DNA of 64,000 nucleotides. Source: Streptomyces sp. V4I2. GTDB lineage: Bacteria; Actinomycetota; Actinomycetes; Streptomycetales; Streptomycetaceae. How positions within the stretch are numbered: position 1 is the stretch's first letter; each line of letters starts with the position of its first letter. The stretch spans positions 1,302,001 to 1,366,000 of the forward strand of contig NZ_JAUSZM010000003.1 in assembly GCF_030817655.1 (NCBI RefSeq), written 5' to 3'. A program made the translations under genes and the position numbers. The notes beneath the pieces were generated by a model that saw only the letters and a program-made list of their open reading frames with translations, ran no database searches and was not told the DNA's origin. Positions 52,667 through 61,799 of this stretch are shown in pieces.

Positions 52667-53718
52667 GGCCGTCGCTCCTTACGCTGCACCAGGCGCCAGT
52701 TGATGGTGACGATGAGCAGGATCAGCAGGAAGAAGGCCCAGACGATCGCGGCCCCGTAGCCGAAGTCGTTGTTGTCGAAGGCCTGGTGGTAGAAGTACAG
52801 CAGCGTGGTCAGACCCGCCTGGCCCGGCCCGCCGGAGTTGGGGTTGGTGGAGGCCTCACTGCCGAACAGCACCTGTGGTTCGGTGAAGCTCTGCAGGCCG
52901 GTGACGGTGGAGATCACCACGGTGAACAGGATGATGGGCCGCAGCATCGGGATCGTGATGGAGACGAGGATCCGTGCCGGGCCGGCCCCGTCCATCTTGG
53001 CCGCCTCGTAGATTTCCGAGGGGATGGCCTGGAGGCCGGCCAGGTAGATGATGGCGTTGTAGCCGGTCCACTGCCAGGTCATCAGAGCCGCGATCACCAG
53101 CTTGATCGTCCACTCGTTGCTCATCCACGGCACGGCCGACAGGTGCACCGACTTCAGGATGGCGTTGATCAGGCCGAAGTTGTTGCTGAAGACCGCGCCG
53201 AAGAAGATCGCGATGGCCACCAGCGAGGTGATGCTGGGGATGAACAGGGCGATCCGGTAGAAGGCCGTGAGGCGCTTGGTGGAGTTCACCAGCACCGCGA
53301 GCACGAGTGCCAGCAGGAGCATCGGCACGGTGGACAGCACCCAGATGACGAGGGTGTTGCGGACGGACAGCCAGAACACCGGGTCGTCCCACAGGAAGCG
53401 GAACTGCTGGAACCCGACGAACTGCATGTCCCCGATGCCGTCCCACTTCTGGAACGCCAGATACACGGTGTAGAGCACCGGGAAGAGCATGAAGACCGAG
53501 AAGAGCAAGTAGTACGGCGAGATGGCCAGGTACTGCGGCCAGTACCTGGCGGCCTTCCGCCTCGGCCCGCGCCGAGCCCCGGCCGACACCGGCCGGACCC
53601 GGCGGCCGTGCCGGCCCGGACCGCGCGGGCGGTCCGGGGCCGGCCGGCCGGCGGGCCCGGTGTCGGGTCCGGAGGACGGTCCGGTCGCGGCCGGGCCGGC
53701 TACCGGGCTTGACGACAT
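52663..53718 (-). CDS. Carbohydrate ABC importer permease, MalF type
   Basis: Inner-membrane permease of 351 residues. A long Pro/Gly/Arg-rich cytoplasmic tail (residues 1-58) precedes six helices; the EAA loop reads EAAKMDGAGPARILVSITIP. The ATG begins one base after the binding-protein stop. The tail may be partly an artefact of start choice, since no strong ribosome site is visible, but it lies within the operon and no better in-frame start is evident. Confidence 0.93.
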   Translation of the reverse strand: MSSSPVAGPAATGPSSGPDTGPAGRPAPDRPRGPGRHGRRVRPVSAGARRGPRRKAARYWPQYLAISPYYLLFSVFMLFPVLYTVYLAFQKWDGIGDMQFVGFQQFRFLWDDPVFWLSVRNTLVIWVLSTVPMLLLALVLAVLVNSTKRLTAFYRIALFIPSITSLVAIAIFFGAVFSNNFGLINAILKSVHLSAVPWMSNEWTIKLVIAALMTWQWTGYNAIIYLAGLQAIPSEIYEAAKMDGAGPARILVSITIPMLRPIILFTVVISTVTGLQSFTEPQVLFGSEASTNPNSGGPGQAGLTTLLYFYHQAFDNNDFGYGAAIVWAFFLLILLIVTINWRLVQRKERRP

Positions 53719-53719
53719 G

Positions 53720-54997
53720 TCACTTCACTCCCTGACGCTGGGCGATCTGCTTGGCCTGGCTGACGGCGTCCTTCCAGGCGGCGTCGGGGTCCTTGCCCTT
53801 GGCCTCGACGCTGGTCAGCTCGCTGAAGAAGGGCGCCGAGACCGCCGCGTCGGCCGGGGCCTCGTAGACGGAGGGGATCTTCTCGGCCGCCGGGCCGAAG
53901 ATCTCGATGGTCTTCTGACCGCCGAAGAAGGGGTCGCCGCCGGTCAGCGCCGGCAGCTTGTACGCGGCCGGGGCGGTCGGGAACAGGGCCGCGTCGGTGA
54001 AGCCGCGGGCCTGGTTCTCGGGGCTGAGGATCCAGCTGATGATCTTGAAGGCCTCTTCGGGGTTGCCGCAGGTCGCGGGCAGGGCCAGGAAGGACCCGCC
54101 GAGGTTGGACGGTCCGCTCGGCAGGCCCGCCACCCGCCACTTGCCCTTGGTGCCCGGGGCGGCGTTGGTGATGTCCAGCGCGTGCCAGGCGGCGCCCAGT
54201 TCGGTGCCCAGGGTGCCGCCGCTGACGGCGGCGTTCCAGGTGTTGTCGTTGATCTTCGCGTCGATGCCGAGGGTGTAGGGCTTCACGGAGGTGGTCCAGG
54301 CGGCGCGGATGTGGTCCTGGTCGCCGATGAACTTGTTGTCCTCGTCGATGAACCGCTGGGTGCCCTGGCCGATGATCATCGAGAAGACGGCGCCGATGTT
54401 GTTGATCAGGAAGGTCTTCGGCAGGGCCTTGTGCAGTTCGACGCCGGCCTGGAAGTAGTCGTCCCAGGTGGACAGCTGGGAGGAGACCTCGGCGGGGTCG
54501 GTGGGCAGCCCCGCCTTCGCGAAGAGGTCCTCGCGGTAGTACATGGCGCAGGGGCCGATGTCGATCGGGAAGCCGATGAGCTTGCCGTCCTGGCTGGTGG
54601 CCTGCTTCAGCTTCCACGACAGGTACTGCGGGACCAGCTTGTCCGCGCCGACGGTCTTCAGGTCGATGAACCGGTCGGCGTTGGGCAGGAACGAGGCGAT
54701 GTCCTCGCCCTTGATGCCGGTGATGTCCGGGGCGGACTGCGCGGCCCTCAGACCGGTGAGCAGCTTGGTCTTGAAGTCGCCGCCGACCATGGAGGTCTTG
54801 AGGCTGATGTCGGAGGAGAAGTGCTTCCTGGCGTCCGCGACGACCTTGTCGCTCAGGCCGCCGGACCAGTACCAGAGGGTCAGGTCCTTGTCCTTGCCGC
54901 CGCTCGTCTCGGCGCCGCCGCCGCACGCTGCGGTGGCACCTGCCGCAGCGGCCGTCAGTACGGCGGCCTGAAGGAATCGTCTACGGGAAAGGTCCAC
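53720..54997 (-). CDS. Sugar-binding Tat lipoprotein of ABC importer
   Basis: Extracellular solute-binding protein of 425 residues. The N-terminus combines a Tat motif (SRRRFLQAA, residues 4-12) and a lipobox ATAAC with lipidated Cys25. The family 1 pattern is seen in DLTLWYWSGGLSDKVV and DITGIKGEDIASFLPN. GTG at 54997 has AGGAG six bases before it; the frame to 55108 extends into promoter sequence. First gene of the importer operon, divergent from DeoR-GH4, which probably regulates and processes the imported glycoside. Confidence 0.93.
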   Translation of the reverse strand: MDLSRRRFLQAAVLTAAAAGATAACGGGAETSGGKDKDLTLWYWSGGLSDKVVADARKHFSSDISLKTSMVGGDFKTKLLTGLRAAQSAPDITGIKGEDIASFLPNADRFIDLKTVGADKLVPQYLSWKLKQATSQDGKLIGFPIDIGPCAMYYREDLFAKAGLPTDPAEVSSQLSTWDDYFQAGVELHKALPKTFLINNIGAVFSMIIGQGTQRFIDEDNKFIGDQDHIRAAWTTSVKPYTLGIDAKINDNTWNAAVSGGTLGTELGAAWHALDITNAAPGTKGKWRVAGLPSGPSNLGGSFLALPATCGNPEEAFKIISWILSPENQARGFTDAALFPTAPAAYKLPALTGGDPFFGGQKTIEIFGPAAEKIPSVYEAPADAAVSAPFFSELTSVEAKGKDPDAAWKDAVSQAKQIAQRQGVK

Positions 54998-55256
54998 GGT
55001 CTTCTCCTGGTGTTCGACGTGTCCGGCTGGGACCCGTGAAGTCATGGGCGGTGGCGGGGAAAGGGGAGGTCCGGATGGCTGAAGGGCGACGGTGGCCGGC
55101 GAGCGCACCTCGCTGCCCGGATGTGTGACCTTGGTCTTCTCAGACGGTGCCGACGCGTGAATGGCGGCGAAAAGCGCCGTTGATCCGCTTCGGCCGACCG
55201 GAGTGGGGCCCGAGCCCGGCTCGAATTACGCAAGAGAGTGCACCCAGTGCGCGGTT

Positions 55257-55270
55257 TTGACAAGAGTCAA
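55257..55270. promoter_or_regulatory. Inverted repeat between sugar importer and DeoR gene
   Basis: TTGAC and GTCAA flank AAGA in the 340-base gap between divergent operons. TTGAC-like and TTGAG-like half-sites recur nearby (55301-55310), suggesting a DeoR binding region. Confidence 0.4.
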
Positions 55271-55302
55271 GCAGCGATCGAGACATTGCTGCGCAGGTTT
55301 GC

Positions 55303-55330
55303 TTGAGTTTGGCGAGTTCGCGAGTATGGT
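55303..55330 (+). promoter_or_regulatory. Promoter for leaderless DeoR transcript
   Basis: TTGAGT (55303-55308), a 16-base spacer and TATGGT (55325-55330) end seven bases before the ATG at 55338, the spacing expected for a transcript starting at the start codon. No ribosome site is present before either ATG. Confidence 0.5.
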
Positions 55331-55337
55331 CGGCGCC

Positions 55338-56090
55338 ATGCTCCCTGACCGAAGACATGAGCTGATCCTCCGCGTCCTGCGCGCAGACGGTCCCACCAGC
55401 GTGACCTTCCTCGCCGAGAAGGTAGGGGCGAGCCAGGCCACGATCCGGCGTGACCTCGTACAACTGGAGGACGAGGGACTGCTCAAACGCGTCTACGGCG
55501 GCGCCGCCCCCCTCCTCGGCGAGGACGACCCGTTCGCCGACGTGGCCGCGGTCCGGGTCGAGGCCAAGGACGCGCTGGCCGCGTGGTGCGCAGAACTCGT
55601 CAAGGACGGCGAGACGCTCCTGCTCGACATTGGCACCACGGCCCACCGGGTCGCCCGCCATCTGCACGGCCGGTCCCTGACCGTGATCACCAGCAACCTG
55701 GCCGTCTACGAGGAACTCCAGGACGACAAGGGCATCCAGCTGATCCTGCTGGGCGGCGTGGTCCGGCGCGACTACCGCTCGCTGGTGGGCTTCCTCACCG
55801 AGGACAATCTGCGGCAGATCCACGCCGACCGGCTGTTCCTCGGCACCAGCGGGGTCCGCCCCGACGGCCAGGTGCTGGACACCACGGCCGTCGAAGTGCC
55901 CGTCAAGCGGGCGATGATCGCCGCCAGCGCCCAGGTGGTGCTGGTCGCGGACGCGGGCAAGTTCCCCGGCACCGGGATGGCCCGGGTGTGCGGGCCGCAG
56001 GAGCTCGACGTCGTGGTGACCAACTCCGAGGCGGACGCGAAGACCTGTGCCCGGCTGCGCGAGGCGGGAGTCGAGGTGGTCGGAGTATGA
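55338..56090 (+). CDS. DeoR-family transcription regulator
   Basis: Regulator of 250 residues. The N-terminal DeoR helix-turn-helix (SVTFLAEKVGASQATIRRDL) is followed by the effector domain with LLDIGTTAHRVARHL and TSNLAVYEEL, which bind a phosphosugar. ATG at 55338 fits a leaderless promoter; an ATG at 55326 would add four residues but overlaps the -10 element. The stop overlaps the GH4 gene by four bases, so the repressor and glycosidase are co-expressed and likely control the divergent importer. Confidence 0.92.
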   Translation: MLPDRRHELILRVLRADGPTSVTFLAEKVGASQATIRRDLVQLEDEGLLKRVYGGAAPLLGEDDPFADVAAVRVEAKDALAAWCAELVKDGETLLLDIGTTAHRVARHLHGRSLTVITSNLAVYEELQDDKGIQLILLGGVVRRDYRSLVGFLTEDNLRQIHADRLFLGTSGVRPDGQVLDTTAVEVPVKRAMIAASAQVVLVADAGKFPGTGMARVCGPQELDVVVTNSEADAKTCARLREAGVEVVGV

Positions 56091-57445
56091 AACTCACGCT
56101 CCTGGGCGGCGGCGGCTTCCGGGTCCCGCTGGTCTACCGGGCGCTGCTGGGCGACCACGGCGAAGGACGCGTCACCGAGCTGGCCCTGTACGACCTGGAC
56201 GCCTCCCGGCTGGCGACCATCCGCAAGGTCCTCGCCGACCAGTCCGCCGGGCACCGCCACCCGCCCGCCGTCACCGTCACCACCGACCTCGACGAGGCGG
56301 TCACCGGAGCCGACTTCGTGTTCTCGGCCATCCGCGTCGGCGGGCTCGCCGGGCGCGCGGCGGACGAGCGGATCGCCCTGGAGGAGGACGTACTGGGCCA
56401 GGAGACCGTCGGTGCGGGCGGCATCTCCTTCGGGTTGCGCACCATCCCGGTGGCCACCGCCATCGCCCGCCGCATCGCCGCCCTGGCACCCGACGCCTGG
56501 GTCATCAACTTCACCAACCCCGTCGGCATGGTCACCGAGGCCATGACCGCCCACCTCGGCGACCGCGTGATCGGGATCTGCGACTCCCCCGTGGGCCTCG
56601 GCCGCCGGGTGGCCGGCACGCTCGGCGCCGACCCGGCCCACGTCCGCCTGGACTACGTGGGCCTGAACCACCTGGGCTGGCTGTGCGGCCTGTACGCCGG
56701 CGGCCGGGACCTGCTGCCGTCCCTGTTCGAGGACGAGGCGGCGCTGACCTCGTTCGAGGAGGGCAAGCTCTTCGGCGCCGACCTGCTGCGCACACTCGGC
56801 GCGCTGCCCAACGAATACCTGCACTACTACTACTTCAACCGCGAGTCGGTCCGCGCCGCCCGGGCCGCCGAACAGACCCGCGGTGCCTTCCTCCACTCCC
56901 AGCAGCAGCGCTTCTACGACGCCATGGGCACCGCCGACGGCCCGCCCGTACCCCGCGCCGCCTGGAACGCCTGGGACGCCACCCGCCTGGAACGCGAGAC
57001 CACGTACATGGCCGAGAACCGTGATGCCGTCGGCATGGGCGAACGGGACTCCTGCGACCTGGAATCCGGCGGATACGAGCAGGTGGCCCTCTCCCTCATG
57101 CGGGCCATCGCCCGGGACGAGCGCACCACCCTCATCCTCAACGTCCGGGGCCGCGGCCGGATCCCCGTCCTCGACGACGACGCCGTCATCGAGGTTCCCT
57201 GCCACGTGGACGCCAACGGCGCCCGCCCCATCGCCGGAGCCCCGTTGCCCGACCACGGCACCGGCCTGGTGTGCTCGGTGAAGGCGGCCGAACGCTCGGT
57301 CATCCACGCCGCCGGCACCGGCGAACGCACCCAGGCGGTCAAGGCGCTCACCATCCACCCACTGATCGACTCGTACGCCGTCGCCGAACGCCTGCTGGAC
57401 GCCTACCAGCGCCACTTCCCGGAACTTGCCTACCTGCGCCGCTGA
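56087..57445 (+). CDS. GH4 family NAD-dependent glycosidase
   Basis: Glycoside hydrolase family 4 enzyme of 452 residues, of the 6-phospho-beta-glucosidase/alpha-glucosidase group, which cleaves by an oxidation-elimination mechanism using NAD and Mn. The NAD site is LTLLGGGGFRVPLVY at the N-terminus; INFTNPVGMV, ICDSPVGLG (metal Cys) and GLNHLGW (metal His) are intact. ATGA overlap with DeoR. The adjacent importer is an ABC system that does not phosphorylate its cargo, so the enzyme either acts on unphosphorylated glycosides or needs a separate kinase. Confidence 0.94.
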   Translation: MKLTLLGGGGFRVPLVYRALLGDHGEGRVTELALYDLDASRLATIRKVLADQSAGHRHPPAVTVTTDLDEAVTGADFVFSAIRVGGLAGRAADERIALEEDVLGQETVGAGGISFGLRTIPVATAIARRIAALAPDAWVINFTNPVGMVTEAMTAHLGDRVIGICDSPVGLGRRVAGTLGADPAHVRLDYVGLNHLGWLCGLYAGGRDLLPSLFEDEAALTSFEEGKLFGADLLRTLGALPNEYLHYYYFNRESVRAARAAEQTRGAFLHSQQQRFYDAMGTADGPPVPRAAWNAWDATRLERETTYMAENRDAVGMGERDSCDLESGGYEQVALSLMRAIARDERTTLILNVRGRGRIPVLDDDAVIEVPCHVDANGARPIAGAPLPDHGTGLVCSVKAAERSVIHAAGTGERTQAVKALTIHPLIDSYAVAERLLDAYQRHFPELAYLRR

Positions 57446-57577
57446 GCCGCCCCCCGATCCCGGAGCGCCACCCTGAACTGCCTGGTAGCGATGCCACCAG
57501 CACAAAGCGCATCTGGATGACTTCCGGCAAGCACTTCAGGCTCGGTGGGACAAGCAGTGAGTGACTGGAGGCAGAAG

Positions 57578-58264
57578 ATGCGTGTTGTGATCATGGGTGG
57601 AACGTCCGGCATCGGCCTGGCGGCGGCGGAGAAACTGACGGCGGCCGGAGCCGAGGTGATCGTCACCGGACGCGTCGCGGAGAAGCTGGCAGCGGTGAAG
57701 GAGCGGGTCGCTGGCGCCGAGCAGGTGGACGGCACCGACCAGACCGCCGTGGCCCGGTTCTTCGATGGTGTCGGCTCCTTCGACCACCTGGTGCTCGCCT
57801 TCAGCCCGGGCGCGCTCGGCCTCGGCCCGCTGGCCGGAGTGAGCCTCGCCGACATCAAGGGTGCCTTCGACGGCAAGCTGTTCGCCTACCTGTCCGCCAT
57901 TCAGAAGGCGCAGGTCACCGGTTCGGTCACGGTGGTCTCCGCCGCCACCGCGCGCGCCGCCGCCCCCGGCACGGTGACGTTGGCCGCGGTCAACGGTGCC
58001 CTCGAGCGCATCGTCCCGCCGCTTGCCGCCGAGCTCTCGCCGGTGCGCGTCAACGCCGTGGCGCCGGGCGCGGTGGACACGCCCTGGTGGTCCTTCGTGC
58101 CCGAGGAGGCACGCGAGGGCCAGTTCACCGAGATGGTGAAGGACCTGCCGGTCAAGCGGATCGGGAAGCCCGGCGACCTGGCGGACGCGATCGCGTACCT
58201 CATCGGCGCGAGCTATGTGACCGGCACGATCCTTCCGGTCGACGGCGGGTTCACCGTCGCCTGA
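57578..58264 (+). CDS. Atypical short-chain dehydrogenase/reductase
   Basis: Rossmann protein of 228 residues. The cofactor motif GGTSGIGLAAAEKL is near residue 7, NAVAPGAVDTPWW and the C-terminal TGTILPVDGGFTVA are typical SDR. The active-site Tyr-x-x-x-Lys is missing: after VVSAATARAAAPGTVT the expected position reads LAAVNGAL. The catalytic tyrosine and lysine are therefore replaced, so reductase activity is doubtful. GGAGG lies seven bases before the ATG, which excludes the frame from 57545. Confidence 0.88.
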   Translation: MRVVIMGGTSGIGLAAAEKLTAAGAEVIVTGRVAEKLAAVKERVAGAEQVDGTDQTAVARFFDGVGSFDHLVLAFSPGALGLGPLAGVSLADIKGAFDGKLFAYLSAIQKAQVTGSVTVVSAATARAAAPGTVTLAAVNGALERIVPPLAAELSPVRVNAVAPGAVDTPWWSFVPEEAREGQFTEMVKDLPVKRIGKPGDLADAIAYLIGASYVTGTILPVDGGFTVA

Positions 58265-58432
58265 CCGCGTGCTGCCCTGAGAACCGGCCCGCTCCCCCGA
58301 GCCCGGCCGCGCCGCCGTACAAGTGGACGACGATCAGCCCCTGTTCGTGGCAGTGTCCGCCACAGCGCGGGGCGATCCGCCGGCCCGTGGCGAGGGACTC
58401 GGCCACAGCCTGCTCCGTCGGCGCGCGGCCGG
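58265..58432. other. Gap between converging SDR and XRE genes
   Basis: No complete gene. On the minus strand a short coding-like frame contains TEQAVAESLATGRRIAPRCG, which could be a remnant; it lacks a start. Confidence 0.3.
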
Positions 58433-59266
58433 TCAGTCCGCCCGCTCCTCCAGAAGCTTCTCCAGGCGCCGCTCCAGGTCGGACCCGGGGTTCACGAGAT
58501 AGGCCACGAGGGTCTTGTCGTCGTCCGCGACATGCATCTTGATGTACTCGAGCTCGATCACACCGAGGCGCGGATGGTTGACCGTGCGCGATTTGGGGAC
58601 GAACGGTGCCAGCTCCTTGAGCTGCCACAGCCGGGAGAAGTCCGGGCTGGAATCCGCCAGCTCGTTCAGGAGCACGACGACGTCGGGATCGAGAATGCGC
58701 TCGCCCACCTGGGTGCGGAACAGCGCAAGGGCGTACGAGGCCTCCTCCTCCCAGTTCTGGGACATGGCCCTGACCTCGGGTGAGGTGAAGGTGAGCCACA
58801 GGACGTTGCGCCGCCGGGGCGGCAGGGCGCCCAGGTCGCCGTAGAGCAGCTCGCACCCCTGGTTCCAGGCCAGGATGTCGAAGCGCCGGTTGACGATGAA
58901 CGCGGGATTCGGGTTCAGGTGGGTGAGCAGCAGCTCGTACTGCCGGGGGAGAGCGGCGCTCGGCAGGACGTCACTGGGCGGGACCTCACCGGCGAGCCGG
59001 AACAGGTGGTCGCGCTCGACCTGGTCGAGGTCGAGCGCCGTCGCGAGACTGCCGAGCACCTGCCTCGATACCTTGATCTCCCTGGCCTGCTCCAGCCACG
59101 TGTACCAGGTGATGCTCAGCCCGGCCAGAGTGGCCACCTCTTCGCGTCGCAGACCTGGTGTGCGCCGGTGACCGACGACGCGCAGACCCGCGTCCTCGGG
59201 TTTGCGACGCTCGCGCCGACTGCGGATGAACTGGGCGAGCTCGCGCCGCTGTTCCTGCGTGGCCAC
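58433..59266 (-). CDS. XRE-family regulator with MmyB-like ligand domain
   Basis: Regulator of 277 residues. The N-terminal helix-turn-helix is seen in TPGLRREEVATLAGLSITWY and the following WLEQAREIKVSRQVL. The C-terminal PAS-like MmyB domain (PF17765) has FIVNRRFDILAWN and LWLTFTSPEVRAM. GTG at 59266 has a GGAGG-type site before it. Such proteins often control adjacent oxidoreductases; here the atypical SDR converges on its 3' end and a DUF574 methyltransferase is divergent. Confidence 0.9.
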   Translation of the reverse strand: MATQEQRRELAQFIRSRRERRKPEDAGLRVVGHRRTPGLRREEVATLAGLSITWYTWLEQAREIKVSRQVLGSLATALDLDQVERDHLFRLAGEVPPSDVLPSAALPRQYELLLTHLNPNPAFIVNRRFDILAWNQGCELLYGDLGALPPRRRNVLWLTFTSPEVRAMSQNWEEEASYALALFRTQVGERILDPDVVVLLNELADSSPDFSRLWQLKELAPFVPKSRTVNHPRLGVIELEYIKMHVADDDKTLVAYLVNPGSDLERRLEKLLEERAD

Positions 59267-59490
59267 CTGATCCCCCTCCTCTTCCGTCCCCGTCGACCAG
59301 CCTGATTTCGCCACCCCGAACACGGCACCGACGTTGAGCTCCGGAAAGGAACGAACAAGCCAACAGGCCGCCGAACAAGGGCAGATGAGGGCTGCGATGC
59401 ACATGAGTCGAGTCGGGGAGAATAACGTGGGCGTCCACGACGGTGTTCCACGGTTCTCGTGGTTCTCACTACGTACACACAGGAGCGTCC

Positions 59491-60306
59491 ATGACTGATG
59501 AGGCAGAGAACTCCGAGCAGGAGGCGCTCTCCAAGATCGATACCACTGTGCCGCAGTCGGCCCGCATTTGGAACTACTGGTTGGGAGGGAAGGACAACTA
59601 CGAAGTCGACCGTGTGGCCGGTGACGCGTTCCGCGAGACCTTCCCCGGAATCGAGACCGGAGCCCGTGCCGCCCGGTACTTCCTCGCCCGCGCCGTGCGT
59701 CATCTGGCCGCCGAGGAGGGCATCCGGCAGTTCCTGGACATCGGCACCGGGCTGCCCAACGTGGACAACACCCACCAGATCGCCCAGCGGGTGGCCCCTG
59801 AAAGCCGGATCGTCTACGTCGACAACGACCCCTTGGTGCTGGCACACGCCCGCGCGCTGCTCACCAGCACCCCGGAAGGCGTCACCAACTACGTCGACGC
59901 CGACCTGCGCGAGCCGAGCACCATCGTGCGGGAAGCCGCGAAGACGCTGGACTTCGACCGGCCCGTCGCTCTCATGCTGATGGGCATCCTGGGCCATATC
60001 GAGGACTACGACGAGGCGCGCTCGATCGTGCGGCAACTGGTGGACGCACTGCCGTCCGGCAGCTACCTCGTGCAGTACGACAGCACGAACACCAGTGAGT
60101 CCTACGTCGAGGCCATCCAGCAGTACAACGAGGGCGGCTCGATCCCATACATCCTTCGCAGCCCCGAGCAGATCGCGCGCTACTTCGACGGTCTGGAACT
60201 GCTCGAACCGGGCGTGACGTCGTGCTCGCGCTGGCGTCCTGACGCCGACGCCTGGGGCCTGCCCGCGGAGGTGCATCAGTACGGCGGTGTCGCCCTCAAA
60301 CGCTGA
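59491..60306 (+). CDS. DUF574-type SAM-dependent methyltransferase
   Basis: Protein of 271 residues of PF04672, abundant in Streptomyces. SARIWNYWLGGKDNYEVD near the N-terminus is the family hallmark. The SAM motif FLDIGTGLPNVDNTHQIA, DNDPLVLAHARALL and MLMGILGHI follow. Substrate is unknown. ATG at 59491 has AGGAG five bases before it. It converges on the DUF5753 regulator gene; these two families are often neighbours. Confidence 0.92.
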   Translation: MTDEAENSEQEALSKIDTTVPQSARIWNYWLGGKDNYEVDRVAGDAFRETFPGIETGARAARYFLARAVRHLAAEEGIRQFLDIGTGLPNVDNTHQIAQRVAPESRIVYVDNDPLVLAHARALLTSTPEGVTNYVDADLREPSTIVREAAKTLDFDRPVALMLMGILGHIEDYDEARSIVRQLVDALPSGSYLVQYDSTNTSESYVEAIQQYNEGGSIPYILRSPEQIARYFDGLELLEPGVTSCSRWRPDADAWGLPAEVHQYGGVALKR

Positions 60307-60336
60307 AACCCGTCGGCTGCCGGTCCACGTCCCGGA

Positions 60337-61242
60337 TCAGGTCTCCTGAAGGATGCGATGGAGGATCGTCGGCGTCTCGTCCGGTGATTCGGCTTCGACC
60401 ACCAAGCGGTTCATGACATCCCAGTAGCGCTCGATCTCGGACGGCCTGTCGGGATAGAGGGCAGTGACGAGCTGTTCGAGGTAGACGATGTCGGGCAACT
60501 GACCGCCGGGCAGGCGCAGGATGGTGACCGGACCGCTTTCCGCGGTGTGGCCGCCGGCGAGGAACGGCATGACCTGGATGGTGACCTGCGGCAGTCGGCA
60601 GATCTCGATGAGGTGCTTGAGCTGGGCGCGCATCGTGCTGATGCCGCCCACCGGGCGACGCAGGGCCGCCTCGTCGATCACGGCCCAGAGCTGGGCCGCC
60701 GGCTGCCGGTGCAGGATCCGCTGACGAGTCATCCGCAACGTGACGCGCCGCTCGGTCTCCTCAGCACCGGCACCGGGGTGGGCGAGCCGGACGGCGGCAC
60801 GCGCATAGTCGGGGGTCTGCAATAAGGCGGGAACCCGTTGGACCTCGAAGCAGCGGATGAGATGCGCCGCCTGTTCGGCCCCGAGGTAGGCCTGCATCCA
60901 GACGGGCACCACGTCGTTGTACTGCTGCCACCAGGCGGTGGTGTTGGCCTGCTCGGCCAAGGCAAGCAGGGTGGCGCGTTCGGCCTCGTCCGTGACGCCG
61001 TAGAGAGTGAGCAGATCGGCCACGTCACGCAGCTTGAACCCGTGGCGACCGGCCTCCAGTCGGCTGATCTTGGACCGGGAGGCGCGGATGACCTGGCCCG
61101 CGGCCTCACGCGAGATGTGCTGCTCCTCCCGGAGCCTGCGCAGCCGTGCGCCCAGCACCAGACGCGGCATCATGGGGCCGGCCGACGGACCGTCCAAGAC
61201 TTCGCTGCCGGACGGTGTATGTGCGGCCCCTTTGGCGCCCAT
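60337..61242 (-). CDS. XRE-family regulator with DUF5753 domain
   Basis: Regulator of 301 residues. The helix-turn-helix (LREEQHISREAAGQVIRASR, about residues 38-58) is followed by a DUF5753 domain (PF19054) with VQRVPALLQTPDYARAAV, RQRILHRQPAAQLWAVIDEAAL and VMPFLAGGH. In Streptomyces these regulators are usually paired with a small DUF397 protein; none is present next to it. ATG at 61242 is preferred because GGGAG lies seven bases upstream; ATG 61248 and TTG 61284 are alternatives. Confidence 0.92.
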   Translation of the reverse strand: MGAKGAAHTPSGSEVLDGPSAGPMMPRLVLGARLRRLREEQHISREAAGQVIRASRSKISRLEAGRHGFKLRDVADLLTLYGVTDEAERATLLALAEQANTTAWWQQYNDVVPVWMQAYLGAEQAAHLIRCFEVQRVPALLQTPDYARAAVRLAHPGAGAEETERRVTLRMTRQRILHRQPAAQLWAVIDEAALRRPVGGISTMRAQLKHLIEICRLPQVTIQVMPFLAGGHTAESGPVTILRLPGGQLPDIVYLEQLVTALYPDRPSEIERYWDVMNRLVVEAESPDETPTILHRILQET

Positions 61243-61799
61243 GGCCATTCTCCCTGCGCTGAACCCAACTCCGCACGCGTACAAGCGCTGCGGCTCGCCA
61301 TCCTAGGGGGCTGCCGGGTGCAGGATCTCCGAGTCGTGGGAATGATCTTTGCCTTCGCCACTGCCAACCCAGAAACGCCCGATGCCCACTTCGCCGAGCG
61401 GTGCGGCGAACACGTCGGCCCGCAGGTGCGGGGCAAGAACGGCCGCCCCCCGCGTCGCCGCTCGACGGGGTGTCGGCCAACCACGGCAACGATGACGAGG
61501 AGTACCGCGGTCCGGTCCAAACTCCCGGCCTGAAGCCGCTGACCGCCCGCTGGAGAGCCAAGCAGGACTACGGCCTCTCGGCATTCAAGGCCGGGTCGCG
61601 GAGCGTGCGTTCACTCATCCGCACTCGTTCCGCCACCTGCGGATCCGCTCGGAGAGACGCGACGACACCCACGAAACGCCCCTGGTCGAGGGGAGGCCCT
61701 GTTCACCGTGGCGAATCCCAGCCGGCCCTCGAACCCTCTCGCGACCAGGTACCCGTCAACGCCCTTGCCCCGCCACCGGCTCCCCCCTAGCCTGAGTTT
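61243..61799. other. Intergenic stretch without a recognised gene
   Basis: No frame with convincing coding content. TAGGAT on the minus strand (61300-61305) fits a -10 element for the DUF5753 regulator. The right end holds the MFS promoter. Open frames here are short and lack domains. Confidence 0.4.
61765..61793 (+). promoter_or_regulatory. Promoter for leaderless MFS transcript
   Basis: TTGCCC (61765-61770), a 17-base spacer and TAGCCT (61788-61793) are followed by six bases and the GTG at 61800. This is the spacing of leaderless Streptomyces transcripts, and there is no ribosome site. Confidence 0.55.

Noticed and set aside
61401..61790. Plus-strand 129-residue open frame
   Set aside because: No ribosome site, no domain and Arg/Pro-rich composition typical of out-of-frame GC-rich DNA.
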